Positions 38,831 through 47,628 are shown, counted from the first letter of the stretch. The stretch is 64,000 bases of DNA from Martelella alba (GCF_005217455.1 NZ_SZPQ01000020.1:1-64000); one strand, 5' to 3'. Numbers and translations: made by a program. Notes: generated by a model from the sequence alone, not told the origin.

Positions 38831-39874
38831 ATGAAACAAGCAAATGTATTCCCTATGACGGTGACGGGGCGCAGGGACGCGGGCGGGGGCGTGATCATCC
38901 TGACGCTGGCCCGGCCGGACGGCGGGCCGTTACCGCCGTTTACCGCCGGCGCGCATATCCCGCTGTATCTGCCGGGCGGGTTAACGCGATATTATTCCTT
39001 ATGCGGCGATCCGGCGCGCCGGCGCGAATACATGCTGGCGGTGCTGGCCGCCCGCCCCTCGCAAGGCGGCGGTCGGATTATCCGTGAATGCTTGTTGCCG
39101 GGGACCGGTTTGTCCGTGGGCGAGCCGCGTAACCATTTTCCCCTACGCAATCGTCCCGGCCCGGTTTTGCTGCTGGCCGGCGGTATCGGTATCACGCCGC
39201 TCTTGCCGATGGCTTTGGACTTGCGACGCCGTGGCTTGCCGTATCGGTTGTATTATGCCGGCCGCGCCGAGACCTTGCGGGCTTTCGCCGAAGAACCGGC
39301 CTATGCGGCTATAGTTGCCGATATCGGTTTGCTGTCGGCCGCCGCCGCCGACCCGGCCGACCCCATCGCGCGCATTGGCGCCAATCCCGATGTCGACGCG
39401 GGGGATGGCGGCGACCAGCCCGGGTGGGCGGGGTCCCTGGCGCGGACCCTACAAGACTGGCGGCGCGATGGACAATTCCAGCTGTATTACTGCGGTTCCG
39501 CCGGTTTTATGCAGACTGTCGCCGGGCAGTGTCTGGCGCTGGGGCTGCCGGCGGAAGATTGCCATTGCGAATCCTTCGCGCCGCCAAAGCCCGCCGGCGA
39601 AACCCCCTTTGCGGTGAAAATTCGCGCCACCGGCGAGATCATCCCGGTCGGCGCCGGAGAAACCATTGCCGGGGCGCTGAGGCAGGCGGGCATCGCGGTG
39701 GAAACGTCCTGCGGCCTGGGGGTGTGCGGCACCTGCCTGGCGGCGGTAATAGAGGGTATTCCCGATCATCGCGACGATTATCTGAGCGCCAGCGAAAAGG
39801 CGGCGAACGACAAGATTTTGCTATGTTGTTCCCGCGCCCGTTCGGCAACCCTGGTCATTGATCTTGAGTTTTGA
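38831..39874 (+). CDS. VanB/PDR-type ferredoxin-NAD(P) oxidoreductase
   Basis: 347 residues. Flavin domain (YSLCGDPARRREYML with the RxYSL-type flavin motif), NAD(P) domain (LLLAGGIGITPLLPMA), and a C-terminal plant-type [2Fe-2S] domain with CGLGVCGTC and a last Cys in LLCC. It passes electrons from NAD(P)H to the Rieske oxygenase at 35228. About 55 residues between the NAD domain strands (ADPADPIARIGANPDVDAG) look like an insertion. Start at 38831, 19 bp after the ligase gene; the ribosome site is weak. Confidence 0.9.
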   Translation: MKQANVFPMTVTGRRDAGGGVIILTLARPDGGPLPPFTAGAHIPLYLPGGLTRYYSLCGDPARRREYMLAVLAARPSQGGGRIIRECLLPGTGLSVGEPRNHFPLRNRPGPVLLLAGGIGITPLLPMALDLRRRGLPYRLYYAGRAETLRAFAEEPAYAAIVADIGLLSAAAADPADPIARIGANPDVDAGDGGDQPGWAGSLARTLQDWRRDGQFQLYYCGSAGFMQTVAGQCLALGLPAEDCHCESFAPPKPAGETPFAVKIRATGEIIPVGAGETIAGALRQAGIAVETSCGLGVCGTCLAAVIEGIPDHRDDYLSASEKAANDKILLCCSRARSATLVIDLEF

Positions 39875-39893
39875 CAACACGAGGTAGCATATT

Positions 39894-40319
39894 ATGTCTC
39901 TGGCACCCTTTCATTTGGCCATTCCGGTTTACGATTTGGCCGCGGCCCGCCATTTCTACGGGGAAATATTCGGTTGCGAGGAAGGACGCAGCAGCGAACA
40001 GTGGGTGGATTTTAATTTCTTCGGCCACCAACTGGTGATACATGAACATCCGCAAACTGCCAGCCAGCGGCAGGTCCACACCAATCCGGTGGATGGTCAT
40101 GATGTGCCGGTGCCGCATTTCGGCGTGGTATTGGCCTGGGACGACTGGCAGGCGCTGGCCAAACGCCTGACTGAGCGGGGCGCCGACTTCGTGATTGGAC
40201 CTTACATCCGCTTTAAGGGGCAAGTGGGCGAGCAGGCCACCCTCTTTTTGCTCGACCCTTGTCAGAACGCGCTGGAATTCAAGGCATTCAAGGATATTGG
40301 CCAGTTGTTCGCCAAATAG
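39894..40319 (+). CDS. VOC (glyoxalase/dioxygenase) superfamily protein
   Basis: 141 residues, two beta-alpha-beta-beta-beta modules. Likely metal ligands are His in FHLAIPV, His in PVPHFGVVL and Glu in NALEFKAF. Its family members are dioxygenases, isomerases or epimerases. Last gene of the second unit; the start at 39894 follows GAGGTAG. Confidence 0.85.
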   Translation: MSLAPFHLAIPVYDLAAARHFYGEIFGCEEGRSSEQWVDFNFFGHQLVIHEHPQTASQRQVHTNPVDGHDVPVPHFGVVLAWDDWQALAKRLTERGADFVIGPYIRFKGQVGEQATLFLLDPCQNALEFKAFKDIGQLFAK

Positions 40320-40326
40320 CCGCAAG

Positions 40327-40356
40327 GGCCGGGACAGGAGAATACCCATCCCGGCC
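40327..40356 (+). terminator. hairpin at end of the second island operon
   Basis: GGCCGGGA and TCCCGGCC form a perfect eight-base stem with a 14-base loop just after the VOC stop. There is no T tract; it lies between convergent genes (VOC and tetR). Confidence 0.45.
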
Positions 40357-40407
40357 AACGCAGGTGCGATCTGACGTGTGACGGGACAATATCGGAAGCG
40401 GCATTGA

Positions 40408-41046
40408 TCAGGTGGGTTTGGCCTCAAGATGTTCAAAGACGAATTCACGCATGCAGTTAATGGCATGTTTGTATTTGAATTTGGGAAACATAACGGTACG
40501 AAATAATACCCCGTCGAGGAAAGTGGAAATAAACATGGCCATATCCACCGGATTGACTTCCCGGAAGACGCCGGCGTTGATGCCGTCCTTCAGGGTATTT
40601 TTCAGCACCACCGATTCTTTCTCATAGAATTTGCGGATAGCTTTGTCGATCGCCGGCGTGCGGCCGTTGGTGCTGGCATAATCAAGGCTGATTTTCGCCA
40701 GCTTTTGCATCAGATAAAATTCCAAAATATGGATTTGAATCCAGAGGAACAGCACCTCTTTCGGATCCGAGGCGTTCATTTTTATTGAGTCAAATTTCTC
40801 GAAGGCGTTTTCCACTGTAGATTCAATGACTTTAAGAAACAGATTTTCTTTGGAGCCAAAATAATAATAGATCAACGCGGAATTTAACCCGGTGGCCTCG
40901 GCGATGTCTTTAATGCGCACCGAGGAATAATTCTGCTGCGCGAACAACTCCAGCGCCGAGTCCTGCAAAATGGCCGCGACATCGTTTTGGGGATTTTTGC
41001 CGTTTTTGGCCTGAAGCTTTTTATCTTCGGTTGCGATTTTTTTCAT
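40408..41046 (-). CDS. TetR/AcrR-family transcriptional regulator of the island
   Basis: 212 residues. The N-terminal helix-turn-helix is typical (ALELFAQQNYSSVRIKDIAE; GLNSALIYYYFGSKENLF, about residues 30-75), followed by a helical ligand domain. About 16 extra Lys-rich residues precede it. Only transcription factor in the island, divergent from the hydrolase at 41199 with an operator copy between. It is the natural candidate to bind the five palindromes at 28661-28696, 33114-33151, 41143-41166 and 43224-43247. Its codon use is less GC-rich than its neighbours, as is common for transferred regulators. Confidence 0.9.
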   Translation of the reverse strand: MKKIATEDKKLQAKNGKNPQNDVAAILQDSALELFAQQNYSSVRIKDIAEATGLNSALIYYYFGSKENLFLKVIESTVENAFEKFDSIKMNASDPKEVLFLWIQIHILEFYLMQKLAKISLDYASTNGRTPAIDKAIRKFYEKESVVLKNTLKDGINAGVFREVNPVDMAMFISTFLDGVLFRTVMFPKFKYKHAINCMREFVFEHLEAKPT

Positions 41047-41142
41047 AAGGAAGGTTGCGGCCTATGCCAAGTAGTCTTGTCATGATGGATGACAAGGGTG
41101 ACGTAACGGAGAAATTCTATCACAGCCGGCGAAACGGCAACA

Positions 41143-41166
41143 AGTTAACTATCTGATTAATTAACT
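41143..41166. promoter_or_regulatory. operator of the TetR regulon, site 3
   Basis: AGTTAACTAT-CTGA-TTAATTAACT: eight of ten arm positions are symmetrical around the same CTGA centre as site 2. It lies 97 bp upstream of the tetR start and 33 bp upstream of the hydrolase start, between divergent genes, suited to control of both. Confidence 0.75.
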
Positions 41167-41198
41167 AGGTCGCGGGGCGGACCGACACGGGAGGACAT

Positions 41199-42209
41199 AT
41201 GGTTGACTACCAACACTATCCGCTGGGGGATTTCCCCTTGCAATCCGGCGAGGTGTTGCGGGAAGGCTTTCTGGCTTACGAGACGCACGGCCGGCTGAAT
41301 GCCCGACGGGACAACGCCGTCCTGCTGCCTTCCTGGTATACCGGCACCCACCGTTCCTGGCGGGCCATGATAGGCAGCGGGAGGGCGCTGGATCCGGCGC
41401 GCTATTTCATCATCGCCGTCAATATGTTCGGCAATGGCCTGTCCAGTTCGCCCAGTAACTCCCGCCGCCAGGGCGGGGCTGGCTTTCCCTTTGTCGCCAT
41501 CGGCGATAATGTCCGGGCGCAGCATCGGCTGGTGATCGAACATCTTGGCGTCGCCGTCCTGGCGCTGATCGCCGGCTGGTCTATGGGCGCCATGCAGGGC
41601 TGGCACTGGGCGGCGCTTTATCCGCAACGGGTCGCGGCGTTTCTGCCGATATGCGGCACCGCCCGTTGCTGGCCGCTGAACTCTGTTTTCCTGGAGGGGA
41701 TTAAAGCGGCGTTAATGGCCGATGCGACGTTCGATAAGGGCCATTATGCCCGCCCGCCCGAGGCCGGATTGGCCGCCTTCGGCCGCTGCTATGCCGGCTG
41801 GGCCTACTCGGCCGCCTTTTTTCGCGACCGGTTGTATACCCGACTGAATTTCGCCACGCTGGAAGATTTACTGCGCGCGTGGGAGCGCGATCATTGCCAA
41901 TGGGACGCCAACGATTTGTTATGCATGCTGCATACCTGGCAGCAGGGGGATATCGGCCGCGAACCGGCATTCGGCGGGGAAACGCAAGCGGGGCTGCGCG
42001 CTATCCGGGCCAGGACTATCGTGATGCCTTGTCATACTGATCAGTACTTTACCGAGGAAGAAGCCCGACAGGAATACCTGACGCTATCCAACGCCCGTTG
42101 GCGTCCGCTGTTATCCCCCTATGGCCATTGCGCCGGCGCCCCCGGCCGATTCGCCGCCGAGACGGCGGTTATTGAACACGCCATGGCGGAACTGCTGGCC
42201 GGCGCGTGA
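41199..42209 (+). CDS. MetX-like alpha/beta hydrolase
   Basis: 336 residues. Nucleophile elbow GWSMGAMQ near residue 128, acid Asp in CHTDQYF and base His in GHCAGAPG near the C-terminus form the triad. The overall pattern follows homoserine O-acetyltransferase (MetX) relatives, but the differing GHD/GHC segment and the setting suggest a hydrolase or acyltransferase of the island pathway rather than methionine synthesis. Start follows GGGAGGA. It is its own unit, opposite tetR. Confidence 0.82.
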   Translation: MVDYQHYPLGDFPLQSGEVLREGFLAYETHGRLNARRDNAVLLPSWYTGTHRSWRAMIGSGRALDPARYFIIAVNMFGNGLSSSPSNSRRQGGAGFPFVAIGDNVRAQHRLVIEHLGVAVLALIAGWSMGAMQGWHWAALYPQRVAAFLPICGTARCWPLNSVFLEGIKAALMADATFDKGHYARPPEAGLAAFGRCYAGWAYSAAFFRDRLYTRLNFATLEDLLRAWERDHCQWDANDLLCMLHTWQQGDIGREPAFGGETQAGLRAIRARTIVMPCHTDQYFTEEEARQEYLTLSNARWRPLLSPYGHCAGAPGRFAAETAVIEHAMAELLAGA

Positions 42210-42218
42210 AAAGCTTGA

Positions 42219-42244
42219 CGCCAAGACGCGGCCCGGTCTTGGCG
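42219..42244. terminator. hairpin between convergent island units
   Basis: CGCCAAGAC and GTCTTGGCG form a perfect nine-base stem with an eight-base loop in the 44-bp gap between two convergent genes. It may act both ways; no T tract follows. Confidence 0.5.
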
Positions 42245-42253
42245 ACCGGCGGG

Positions 42254-42679
42254 CTATTCAATGATTTCCAATTCCACCACCCGTCCCTGATCGAACCAGG
42301 TCTCCAACCCGGTGACACGCAAGGGCAATTCCCCTTCAATCACCTCGCCGATATAGGAAATCGGCAGGGGTTCTTCAGCGGTATCATCGCCATATACCAC
42401 GCAGAATTGCTGGCGGGGGCTGTAAAAACACACCGAACCGGTGCATTTGCCGTATTTTTCCCGACGCATTTTACCCACCTCTTCGGTTCGGTATTTGTTT
42501 TCCCAGGGCGCGACGATGGGCATTGTGAAAAACACCATGTCGCCGATGAGCTTACCGTGTTGCAGCACGCTTTTCAGCGGCAGTTTATTGCGCAGTTCCC
42601 GAGCCAGATTCGGGACTTTGTCTTCCCAGACTTCGATAACGCAAATGGGTTCATCGGCGACGTTCATTCTTAGTTTCAT
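42254..42679 (-). CDS. DUF3830-like (cyclophilin-fold) protein
   Basis: 141 residues. The all-beta pattern, with MKLRMNVADEP at the start, LRNKLPLKSVLQHGKLIGDMVFF in the middle and SYIGEVIEGELPLRV-type strand before the C-terminus, resembles DUF3830 proteins, which are predicted to share the cyclophilin-like barrel. No enzymatic role is proven for the family. It is the second gene of a two-gene unit behind operator site 4, next to an all-helical protein. Together the pair recalls the two-domain layout (cyclophilin-like plus helical bundle) I remember for cucumopine/mikimopine synthase; this is a weak analogy, not an identification. Confidence 0.6.
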   Translation of the reverse strand: MKLRMNVADEPICVIEVWEDKVPNLARELRNKLPLKSVLQHGKLIGDMVFFTMPIVAPWENKYRTEEVGKMRREKYGKCTGSVCFYSPRQQFCVVYGDDTAEEPLPISYIGEVIEGELPLRVTGLETWFDQGRVVELEIIE

Positions 42680-42717
42680 GCGGATTCCTATGGATTCTCT
42701 GAATAAGGACTAGCCAC

Positions 42718-43194
42718 TCAGGCGGACTTGACCCGGCGAAAACCGTCGCCGAGACCCCAGGGCAGGACGAAATCCACCCACATATGCAGACGGTTGGCGT
42801 AAGACAAGGCCGCGTGGGACAGTCGGCAGAGTTCATCCAGGGTGGCGCATTGGCAGGCGGTTTCCACGTACAGATGAATCATGCCGGCGGCGTGGGGCAG
42901 ACTGACGAAATCAAAAAAATCCGCTTTATAACCAATGATTTCCTTGATGATCGCTTGCAGGGTCGCCAGATCGGCGTCGGTGTCCTCCGCCACGCGGATA
43001 AGCCCCCACAGCATCTCGTCGGCCATGGTGCGTGCTTCCCCTTCGGCAAAGATGAGCGTGCTCAGATATTGTCCCCGCGAGCCGGTACCGCGAGGGATAA
43101 CGCCTCTGCCTAAATCCCGTACCTCGTCGGGCTGCTCGAACCAAATTTTCTCGCGTTCCTGCTCGAAACGCGCAATCACTTCATCTACCGTCAT
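42718..43194 (-). CDS. uncharacterised all-helical protein of the island
   Basis: 158 residues that I do not recognise. The sequence is mainly helical (VDEVIARFEQEREKIWFEQ; EMLWGLIRVAEDTDADLATL), with a region RGVIPRGTGSRGQYLSTLIFAEG rich in glycine and arginine and a C-terminal cluster of His, Cys and Trp residues (GMIHLYVETACQCATLDEL; LHMWVDFVLPWG). No signal peptide or membrane segment. AAGGAG precedes the start. It is 38 bp upstream of the DUF3830-like gene, with which it is presumably translated; operator site 4 is 30 bp upstream of the start. Confidence 0.7.
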   Translation of the reverse strand: MTVDEVIARFEQEREKIWFEQPDEVRDLGRGVIPRGTGSRGQYLSTLIFAEGEARTMADEMLWGLIRVAEDTDADLATLQAIIKEIIGYKADFFDFVSLPHAAGMIHLYVETACQCATLDELCRLSHAALSYANRLHMWVDFVLPWGLGDGFRRVKSA

Positions 43195-43223
43195 CCGGTG
43201 TTCTCCTTGGCTAATGATATTGC

Positions 43224-43247
43224 TGTTAATTAATTAACTAATTAAAA
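43224..43247. promoter_or_regulatory. operator of the TetR regulon, site 4
   Basis: TGTTAATTAA-TTAA-CTAATTAAAA fits the island consensus at 9 of 10 and 7 of 10 arm positions, with a changed centre. It stands in front of the minus-strand unit 43194-42254. Weakest copy of the set, but its place in front of the fourth unit fits the pattern. Confidence 0.6.
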
Positions 43248-43546
43248 AGCAAAGAATGTGCCAATGCGATGAAGGTAAAATGATCCGTGAAATCAGATTA
43301 TTAAAGAGATGTGCTGACAGGCTGTTTGCGCGTGCCGTTCCACTGCCTGAAAACAGTGCAGGCATTGCACCAGGGGAAAAAGGCGGCGACAAGGGGAAGA
43401 ACGCGACAAAAACTCTCCTATGGTCAAAAGGCCCGTTAAAGGCGGCGGCAATGGACTTGTCGCAAAAACGCGCCCAGAAACGGCAAAGGGGACTTCACCG
43501 TTTCATGGCGTTGGTTTACCGCGCGCGAGCGGCGCAGAGGGCGTGC
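43248..43546. other. non-coding gap between the island and the AroE-like gene
   Basis: About 300 bp. A forward open frame crossing it is mostly the antisense of the following gene and has no ribosome site. I see no gene or boundary repeat. Confidence 0.4.
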
Positions 43547-44362
43547 TTATTCACCGCGCGCGTAGGCGGCGGCCTGCGCCACCAGGTTGTGATCGGGGCG
43601 GATGCCGGTGTAAAGCGCAAATTGTTCCAGCGCCTGAATGGCGATAACTTCCGCGCCGGTGACCACTGTTTTTCGCCGCGCGCGGGCATGGACGATCAGG
43701 GGCGTTTCCACTGGTTGCGCCACCACGTCGAACACCGCGTCGGCCTGTTCAATCTGCTGTTCGGTAAAAGACAGCGCGTCGACTTCCGCGCCGCCGGCCA
43801 TACCGATCGGCGTGACATTGATGAGCAACGCGGCCTGCAGATCATGATCATCCCCCTGCCAGTCATACCCATACAGACTGGCCAGTCGCCGGCCGGTTTC
43901 GGCATTACGGGCGATAATCACGCCCTGCTTGAAGCCGGATTGATAAAAAGCGGCGGCCACCGCCTTGGCCATGCCGCCGCTACCGCGCAGGGCGAAGGGC
44001 ATGTGCGGATCAAGCTGATGTTGGCGGATAAGCTGTTCCACCGCGATGTAATCGGTGTTGTAGGCTTTCAGATAACCGTCGGTGTTAACAATGGTATTGA
44101 CTGAATCGATGGCTTTGGCCGAGTGATCCAGCTCGTCGAGAAAGGGAATGCAGGCTTCCTTGAACGGCATGGATATGGCGCATCCCCTGATGCCCAACGC
44201 GCGTATTCCGCCGATGGCGGCCGCAAGATCCCGGGTGGTGAAGGCTTTGTAGAGATAATTCAAGCCGAGCTGTTCGTAAAGAAAATTATGAAACCGGGTA
44301 CCGAAGTTGCCCGGACGGCCGGCTAATGACATGCACAGCTGGGTGTCTTTATTGATCTTCAT
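43547..44362 (-). CDS. shikimate 5-dehydrogenase-like protein (HI0607/SdhL type)
   Basis: 271 residues, strikingly like the H. influenzae HI0607 protein in memory (MKINKDTQLCMSLAGRPGNF; GIRGCAISMPFKEACIPFLD; NTDYIAVEQLI). It has the shikimate-binding N-terminal domain with the lysine in SMPFKEA and a glycine-rich NADP loop RGSGGMAKAVA. The HI0607 class reduces shikimate much more slowly than AroE, so the physiological substrate is unclear. The start at 44362 has AAGG upstream; an ATG six codons earlier is possible. It does not appear to belong to the island regulon. Confidence 0.88.
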   Translation of the reverse strand: MKINKDTQLCMSLAGRPGNFGTRFHNFLYEQLGLNYLYKAFTTRDLAAAIGGIRALGIRGCAISMPFKEACIPFLDELDHSAKAIDSVNTIVNTDGYLKAYNTDYIAVEQLIRQHQLDPHMPFALRGSGGMAKAVAAAFYQSGFKQGVIIARNAETGRRLASLYGYDWQGDDHDLQAALLINVTPIGMAGGAEVDALSFTEQQIEQADAVFDVVAQPVETPLIVHARARRKTVVTGAEVIAIQALEQFALYTGIRPDHNLVAQAAAYARGE

Positions 44363-44646
44363 GGCGGTTACCTTAGTCATGTTATCATCCGCCGGTCAGT
44401 ATACTCTAAAACCCTCGCGATTCGGCACCACTGGCATAACCGCCAAGCGGTACTACACTGCATGTAAGCATCGAATCCCATTCCGGAACATCATCATAAC
44501 GATATCACTCTCTCATTATCGACCGACGCGTCCGGCAGTCCCCGGTTTTCGTCGGCAAGCGGCCCCAAGACCGCGGCGTTGGGCGAAACCCGACCGAATG
44601 GGTTTATCAGACCCGTAATTTCATCATGCGCAGAGGAGAACAAGGA

Positions 44647-46941
44647 ATGGCCAGGGGAACGTCAAAAAAGCACGAACCGGTTTTTCCCATCGCCACCGCG
44701 ACCATGGCGAGCAACATCGATAGCAAGGTTGAGGTCAAGGTGGATGGCAAGGGGGTGCGGATTGTCCACCCTAATACGGACAATGATATCGTCCAGCGGC
44801 TGGATGCCGATCGCAAAACCCGGGTCCGGGAAGGCAAACCGGTGCCGCTAGGGGCGACTTGGGACGGATTGGGCGTGAACTTCGCGTTGTTTTCCGCGCA
44901 TGCCGCTAAAGTGGAACTGTGCCTGTTTGACGAGGAAGGCGTTGAATACGACCGGATAGAACTGCCTGAATATACCGATGAGGTCTGGCACGGCTATCTG
45001 CCGGACGCACGGCCGGGGCTGCTTTACGGGTATCGTGTTTACGGTCCTCATGATCCCGAGCAAGGGCACCGCTTCAATCCGGCGAAACTGTTGCTCGATC
45101 CCTACGCCAAACAAATCTGGGGCGATCTGAAATGGGACGACGCGCTGTTCAGCTATGATTTCGACGCCCCCGATAAAGATCTCAGCCTTGACAAGCGGGA
45201 CAGCGCGCCGTTTATGCCCAAATGCCGGGTTATCGACCCGGCGTTTTCCTGGCCGGCCAACGGCAAGACGTTTATTCCCTGGGAACGCACGTTAATCTAC
45301 GAGACCCATGTGCGCGGCTATACCATGCGCCATCCGGCGGTGCCCGAACATTTGCGCGGCACCTTTTCGGCCCTCAGCGTGCCGCAAATCGCCGAATACA
45401 TCAAATCCCTTGGCGTGACCGCCATCGAACTGATGCCCATCCATGCCTTTGCCGATGATCGCCATTTGCAGGAAAAGGGTCTGCACAATTTCTGGGGCTA
45501 CAACACCTTGGCCTTTTTCGCGCCGCATCCGCAATATTTGGCGACATCCACCGTCTACGAATTCAAACAGATGATAGCCACGCTGCACGCCGCCGGCATA
45601 GAGGTTATCCTGGACGTGGTGTACAACCATACCGCCGAAGGCAATGAACTCGGTCCGACACTGTCGCTCAAGGGTATCGACAATGCCAGTTACTACCGCT
45701 TGTTTCCGGAGGAAAAACGCTACTATATCAACGATACCGGCACGGGCAATACCCTCAACCTCAGTCATCCGCGGGTATTGCAAATGGTCACCGATTCGCT
45801 GCGCTACTGGGCAACGGAGATGCAGGTGGATGGTTTTCGTTTCGATTTGGCCACCATTCTCGGGCGGGAAGTCTACGGTTTCGATGAGGGCTGCGGTTTC
45901 CTGGATACCTGCCGGCAAGATCCGGTACTCAGCCAATGCAAACTCATCGCCGAGCCATGGGATTGCGGACCGGGTGGCTACCAGGTGGGCGGATTTCCAC
46001 CCGGCTGGTCCGAATGGAACGACAGGTTTCGCGATTCGGTGCGCAGGTTCTGGCGCGGCGATGAAGGCCAATTGGCGGAGTTCACCACCCGGTTGTCCGG
46101 TTCGGCCGATATCTTCAACCGTCGCGGCCGCAAGCCCCATGCGTCGGTAAACTTTATTACCGCCCATGACGGTTTTACCTTGAACGATTTGGTCTCTTTC
46201 GCGGATAAGCATAACGAGGCCAATGGCGAGGATAACCGCGACGGCCATAGCGATAATCATTCCGCCAATTACGGCGAAGAGGGTCCCAGCAAGGATCCGG
46301 CCGTCAATGCGTTAAGACTGCGCCAGATGCGCAATATGCTGGCCACGCTGTTGTTTTCCCAGGGCACGCCGATGCTGCTGGCCGGTGATGAGTTCGGCCG
46401 AACCCAGGGGGGCAACAATAATGGCTATTGCCAGGATAACGAGATTTCCTGGGTGGATTGGCGCATCGGCGAGAAAGGCGAATCGCTGATTTTATTCACC
46501 TACCGGTTAATCACCCTGCGCAACCGGTTTCCCATCCTGCACCGTGGCCGTTTCCTGAGCGGCCAGCTTAACGAAAAGCTCAATATCAAAGATGTCACCT
46601 GGTTTCAGCCCACTGGCCGGGAAATGACCGAGGAGACATGGAACGACGCCGGATTGAAAAGCATCGGCATGTTGTTGGACGGCCGTTCTCAACCCACCGG
46701 GCTGTTGCGGGTCGGTTCGCTGAGTACGGTATTGCTGCTGTTTAGCGCCTCCCATGAGGATGTGGTGTTCACCTTGCCGGAGGTCCCCCATGGTTATGGC
46801 TGGCGGCATGTGTTTGACACTTACCAGCCGGACGATATCAACGAACACAGTTTCGCCTTCGGCGATGCGTTCACCTGTCCTTCCCGCACGGTGGCGCTGT
46901 TCGAGCTGGAAAACACCAAGCTTATCCGCGCGGGGGGATGA
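44647..46941 (+). CDS. glgX: glycogen debranching enzyme, GlgX/TreX type (GH13)
   Basis: 764 residues. Hydrolyses alpha-1,6 branches of glycogen-like glucans. An N-terminal CBM48-like domain (RPLG-type GATWDGLGVNFALFSAHA) is followed by the GH13 barrel: VVYNHTAEGNE, nucleophile Asp in DGFRFDLATIL, acid Glu in IAEPWD and Asp in TAHDGFTLNDL. E. coli GlgX has 657 residues; the extra length includes about 60 N-terminal residues. Here it stands alone, without glgB, glgC or glgA beside it. Start 44647 chosen because GAGGAG lies eight bases upstream. Confidence 0.9.
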   Translation: MARGTSKKHEPVFPIATATMASNIDSKVEVKVDGKGVRIVHPNTDNDIVQRLDADRKTRVREGKPVPLGATWDGLGVNFALFSAHAAKVELCLFDEEGVEYDRIELPEYTDEVWHGYLPDARPGLLYGYRVYGPHDPEQGHRFNPAKLLLDPYAKQIWGDLKWDDALFSYDFDAPDKDLSLDKRDSAPFMPKCRVIDPAFSWPANGKTFIPWERTLIYETHVRGYTMRHPAVPEHLRGTFSALSVPQIAEYIKSLGVTAIELMPIHAFADDRHLQEKGLHNFWGYNTLAFFAPHPQYLATSTVYEFKQMIATLHAAGIEVILDVVYNHTAEGNELGPTLSLKGIDNASYYRLFPEEKRYYINDTGTGNTLNLSHPRVLQMVTDSLRYWATEMQVDGFRFDLATILGREVYGFDEGCGFLDTCRQDPVLSQCKLIAEPWDCGPGGYQVGGFPPGWSEWNDRFRDSVRRFWRGDEGQLAEFTTRLSGSADIFNRRGRKPHASVNFITAHDGFTLNDLVSFADKHNEANGEDNRDGHSDNHSANYGEEGPSKDPAVNALRLRQMRNMLATLLFSQGTPMLLAGDEFGRTQGGNNNGYCQDNEISWVDWRIGEKGESLILFTYRLITLRNRFPILHRGRFLSGQLNEKLNIKDVTWFQPTGREMTEETWNDAGLKSIGMLLDGRSQPTGLLRVGSLSTVLLLFSASHEDVVFTLPEVPHGYGWRHVFDTYQPDDINEHSFAFGDAFTCPSRTVALFELENTKLIRAGG

Positions 46942-46983
46942 CCGGCCGAGGCGCGGCGTTCTCAGGGAAAATCCTCCCCCGGT

Positions 46984-47523
46984 TCAGCGCTGCGCCAGAT
47001 AATCCTCCTGGAAGATGCACATGCGGATGGTGTTGCGGTATTTACCGTTGACAAAAAACTCTTTGATAAGAACGCCTTCCATTTTGAAACCCAGTTTACT
47101 GTAAATATGGATGGCTTTTTCGTTCTCCTGATCGACTATCAGGTAAAGTTTGTTGAGATTGAGCACCATAAAGCCATAATCCATCGCCAGCCTGGCGGCG
47201 ATACTGGCATAGCCGTGTCCTTGATGGGCTGGGTCGATAAGTATCTGGAACTCGGCGCGGCGGTGGATGTGGTTGATTTCCACTAATTCCACCAGGCCGA
47301 TACCGACGCCGTTCATATCGATGATAAACCGCCGTTCGCTCTGGTCATGGATATGCTTCTCGTACAGATCATAGAGCTCGACGAAAGCCTCGTAAGGCTC
47401 TTCAAACCAGTAGCGCATCACGGTTTCGTTGTTGTCCAACTGATGGACGAAGCGCAGGTCCTCGCGCTCCAGCGGGCGTAATCGAATATTGTAGCTATCG
47501 GCTATTTTATTTTCGACATACAT
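46984..47523 (-). CDS. speG: spermidine N1-acetyltransferase
   Basis: 179 residues. GNAT enzyme that acetylates spermidine and spermine. Very close to E. coli SpeG through [52 protein letters not shown] and acetyl-CoA-binding AHQGHGYAS. The C-terminus is shorter than the 186 of E. coli. Monocistronic on the minus strand. Confidence 0.95.
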   Translation of the reverse strand: MYVENKIADSYNIRLRPLEREDLRFVHQLDNNETVMRYWFEEPYEAFVELYDLYEKHIHDQSERRFIIDMNGVGIGLVELVEINHIHRRAEFQILIDPAHQGHGYASIAARLAMDYGFMVLNLNKLYLIVDQENEKAIHIYSKLGFKMEGVLIKEFFVNGKYRNTIRMCIFQEDYLAQR

Positions 47524-47540
47524 GGTTCAAACCCTAATAG

Positions 47541-47620
47541 ACTTGTCAAGCTTCTCGTCGCCTTTTTGTTGGCTGCGTTCGCTTGCCGCCGCGATGCGAC
47601 TCGACGTATTTAAAGTATAT
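47541..47620. repeat. interspersed enterobacterial repeat, copy C
   Basis: Contains both halves seen separately elsewhere: TTGTTGGCTGCGTTCGCT (like 16027-16044) and CTTGCCGCCGCGATGCGACT with CGACGTATTTAAAG (like 23161-23196). It lies between speG and emrE. Confidence 0.65.
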
Positions 47621-47628
47621 ACACAGAG

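Noticed and set aside
43256-44104. Forward open frame of 282 codons
   Set aside because: Mostly antisense to the AroE-like gene; the part before 43547 has no ribosome site and no family features.
45292-46260. Reverse open frame of 322 codons
   Set aside because: Antisense to glgX, whose catalytic motifs are all on the forward strand.
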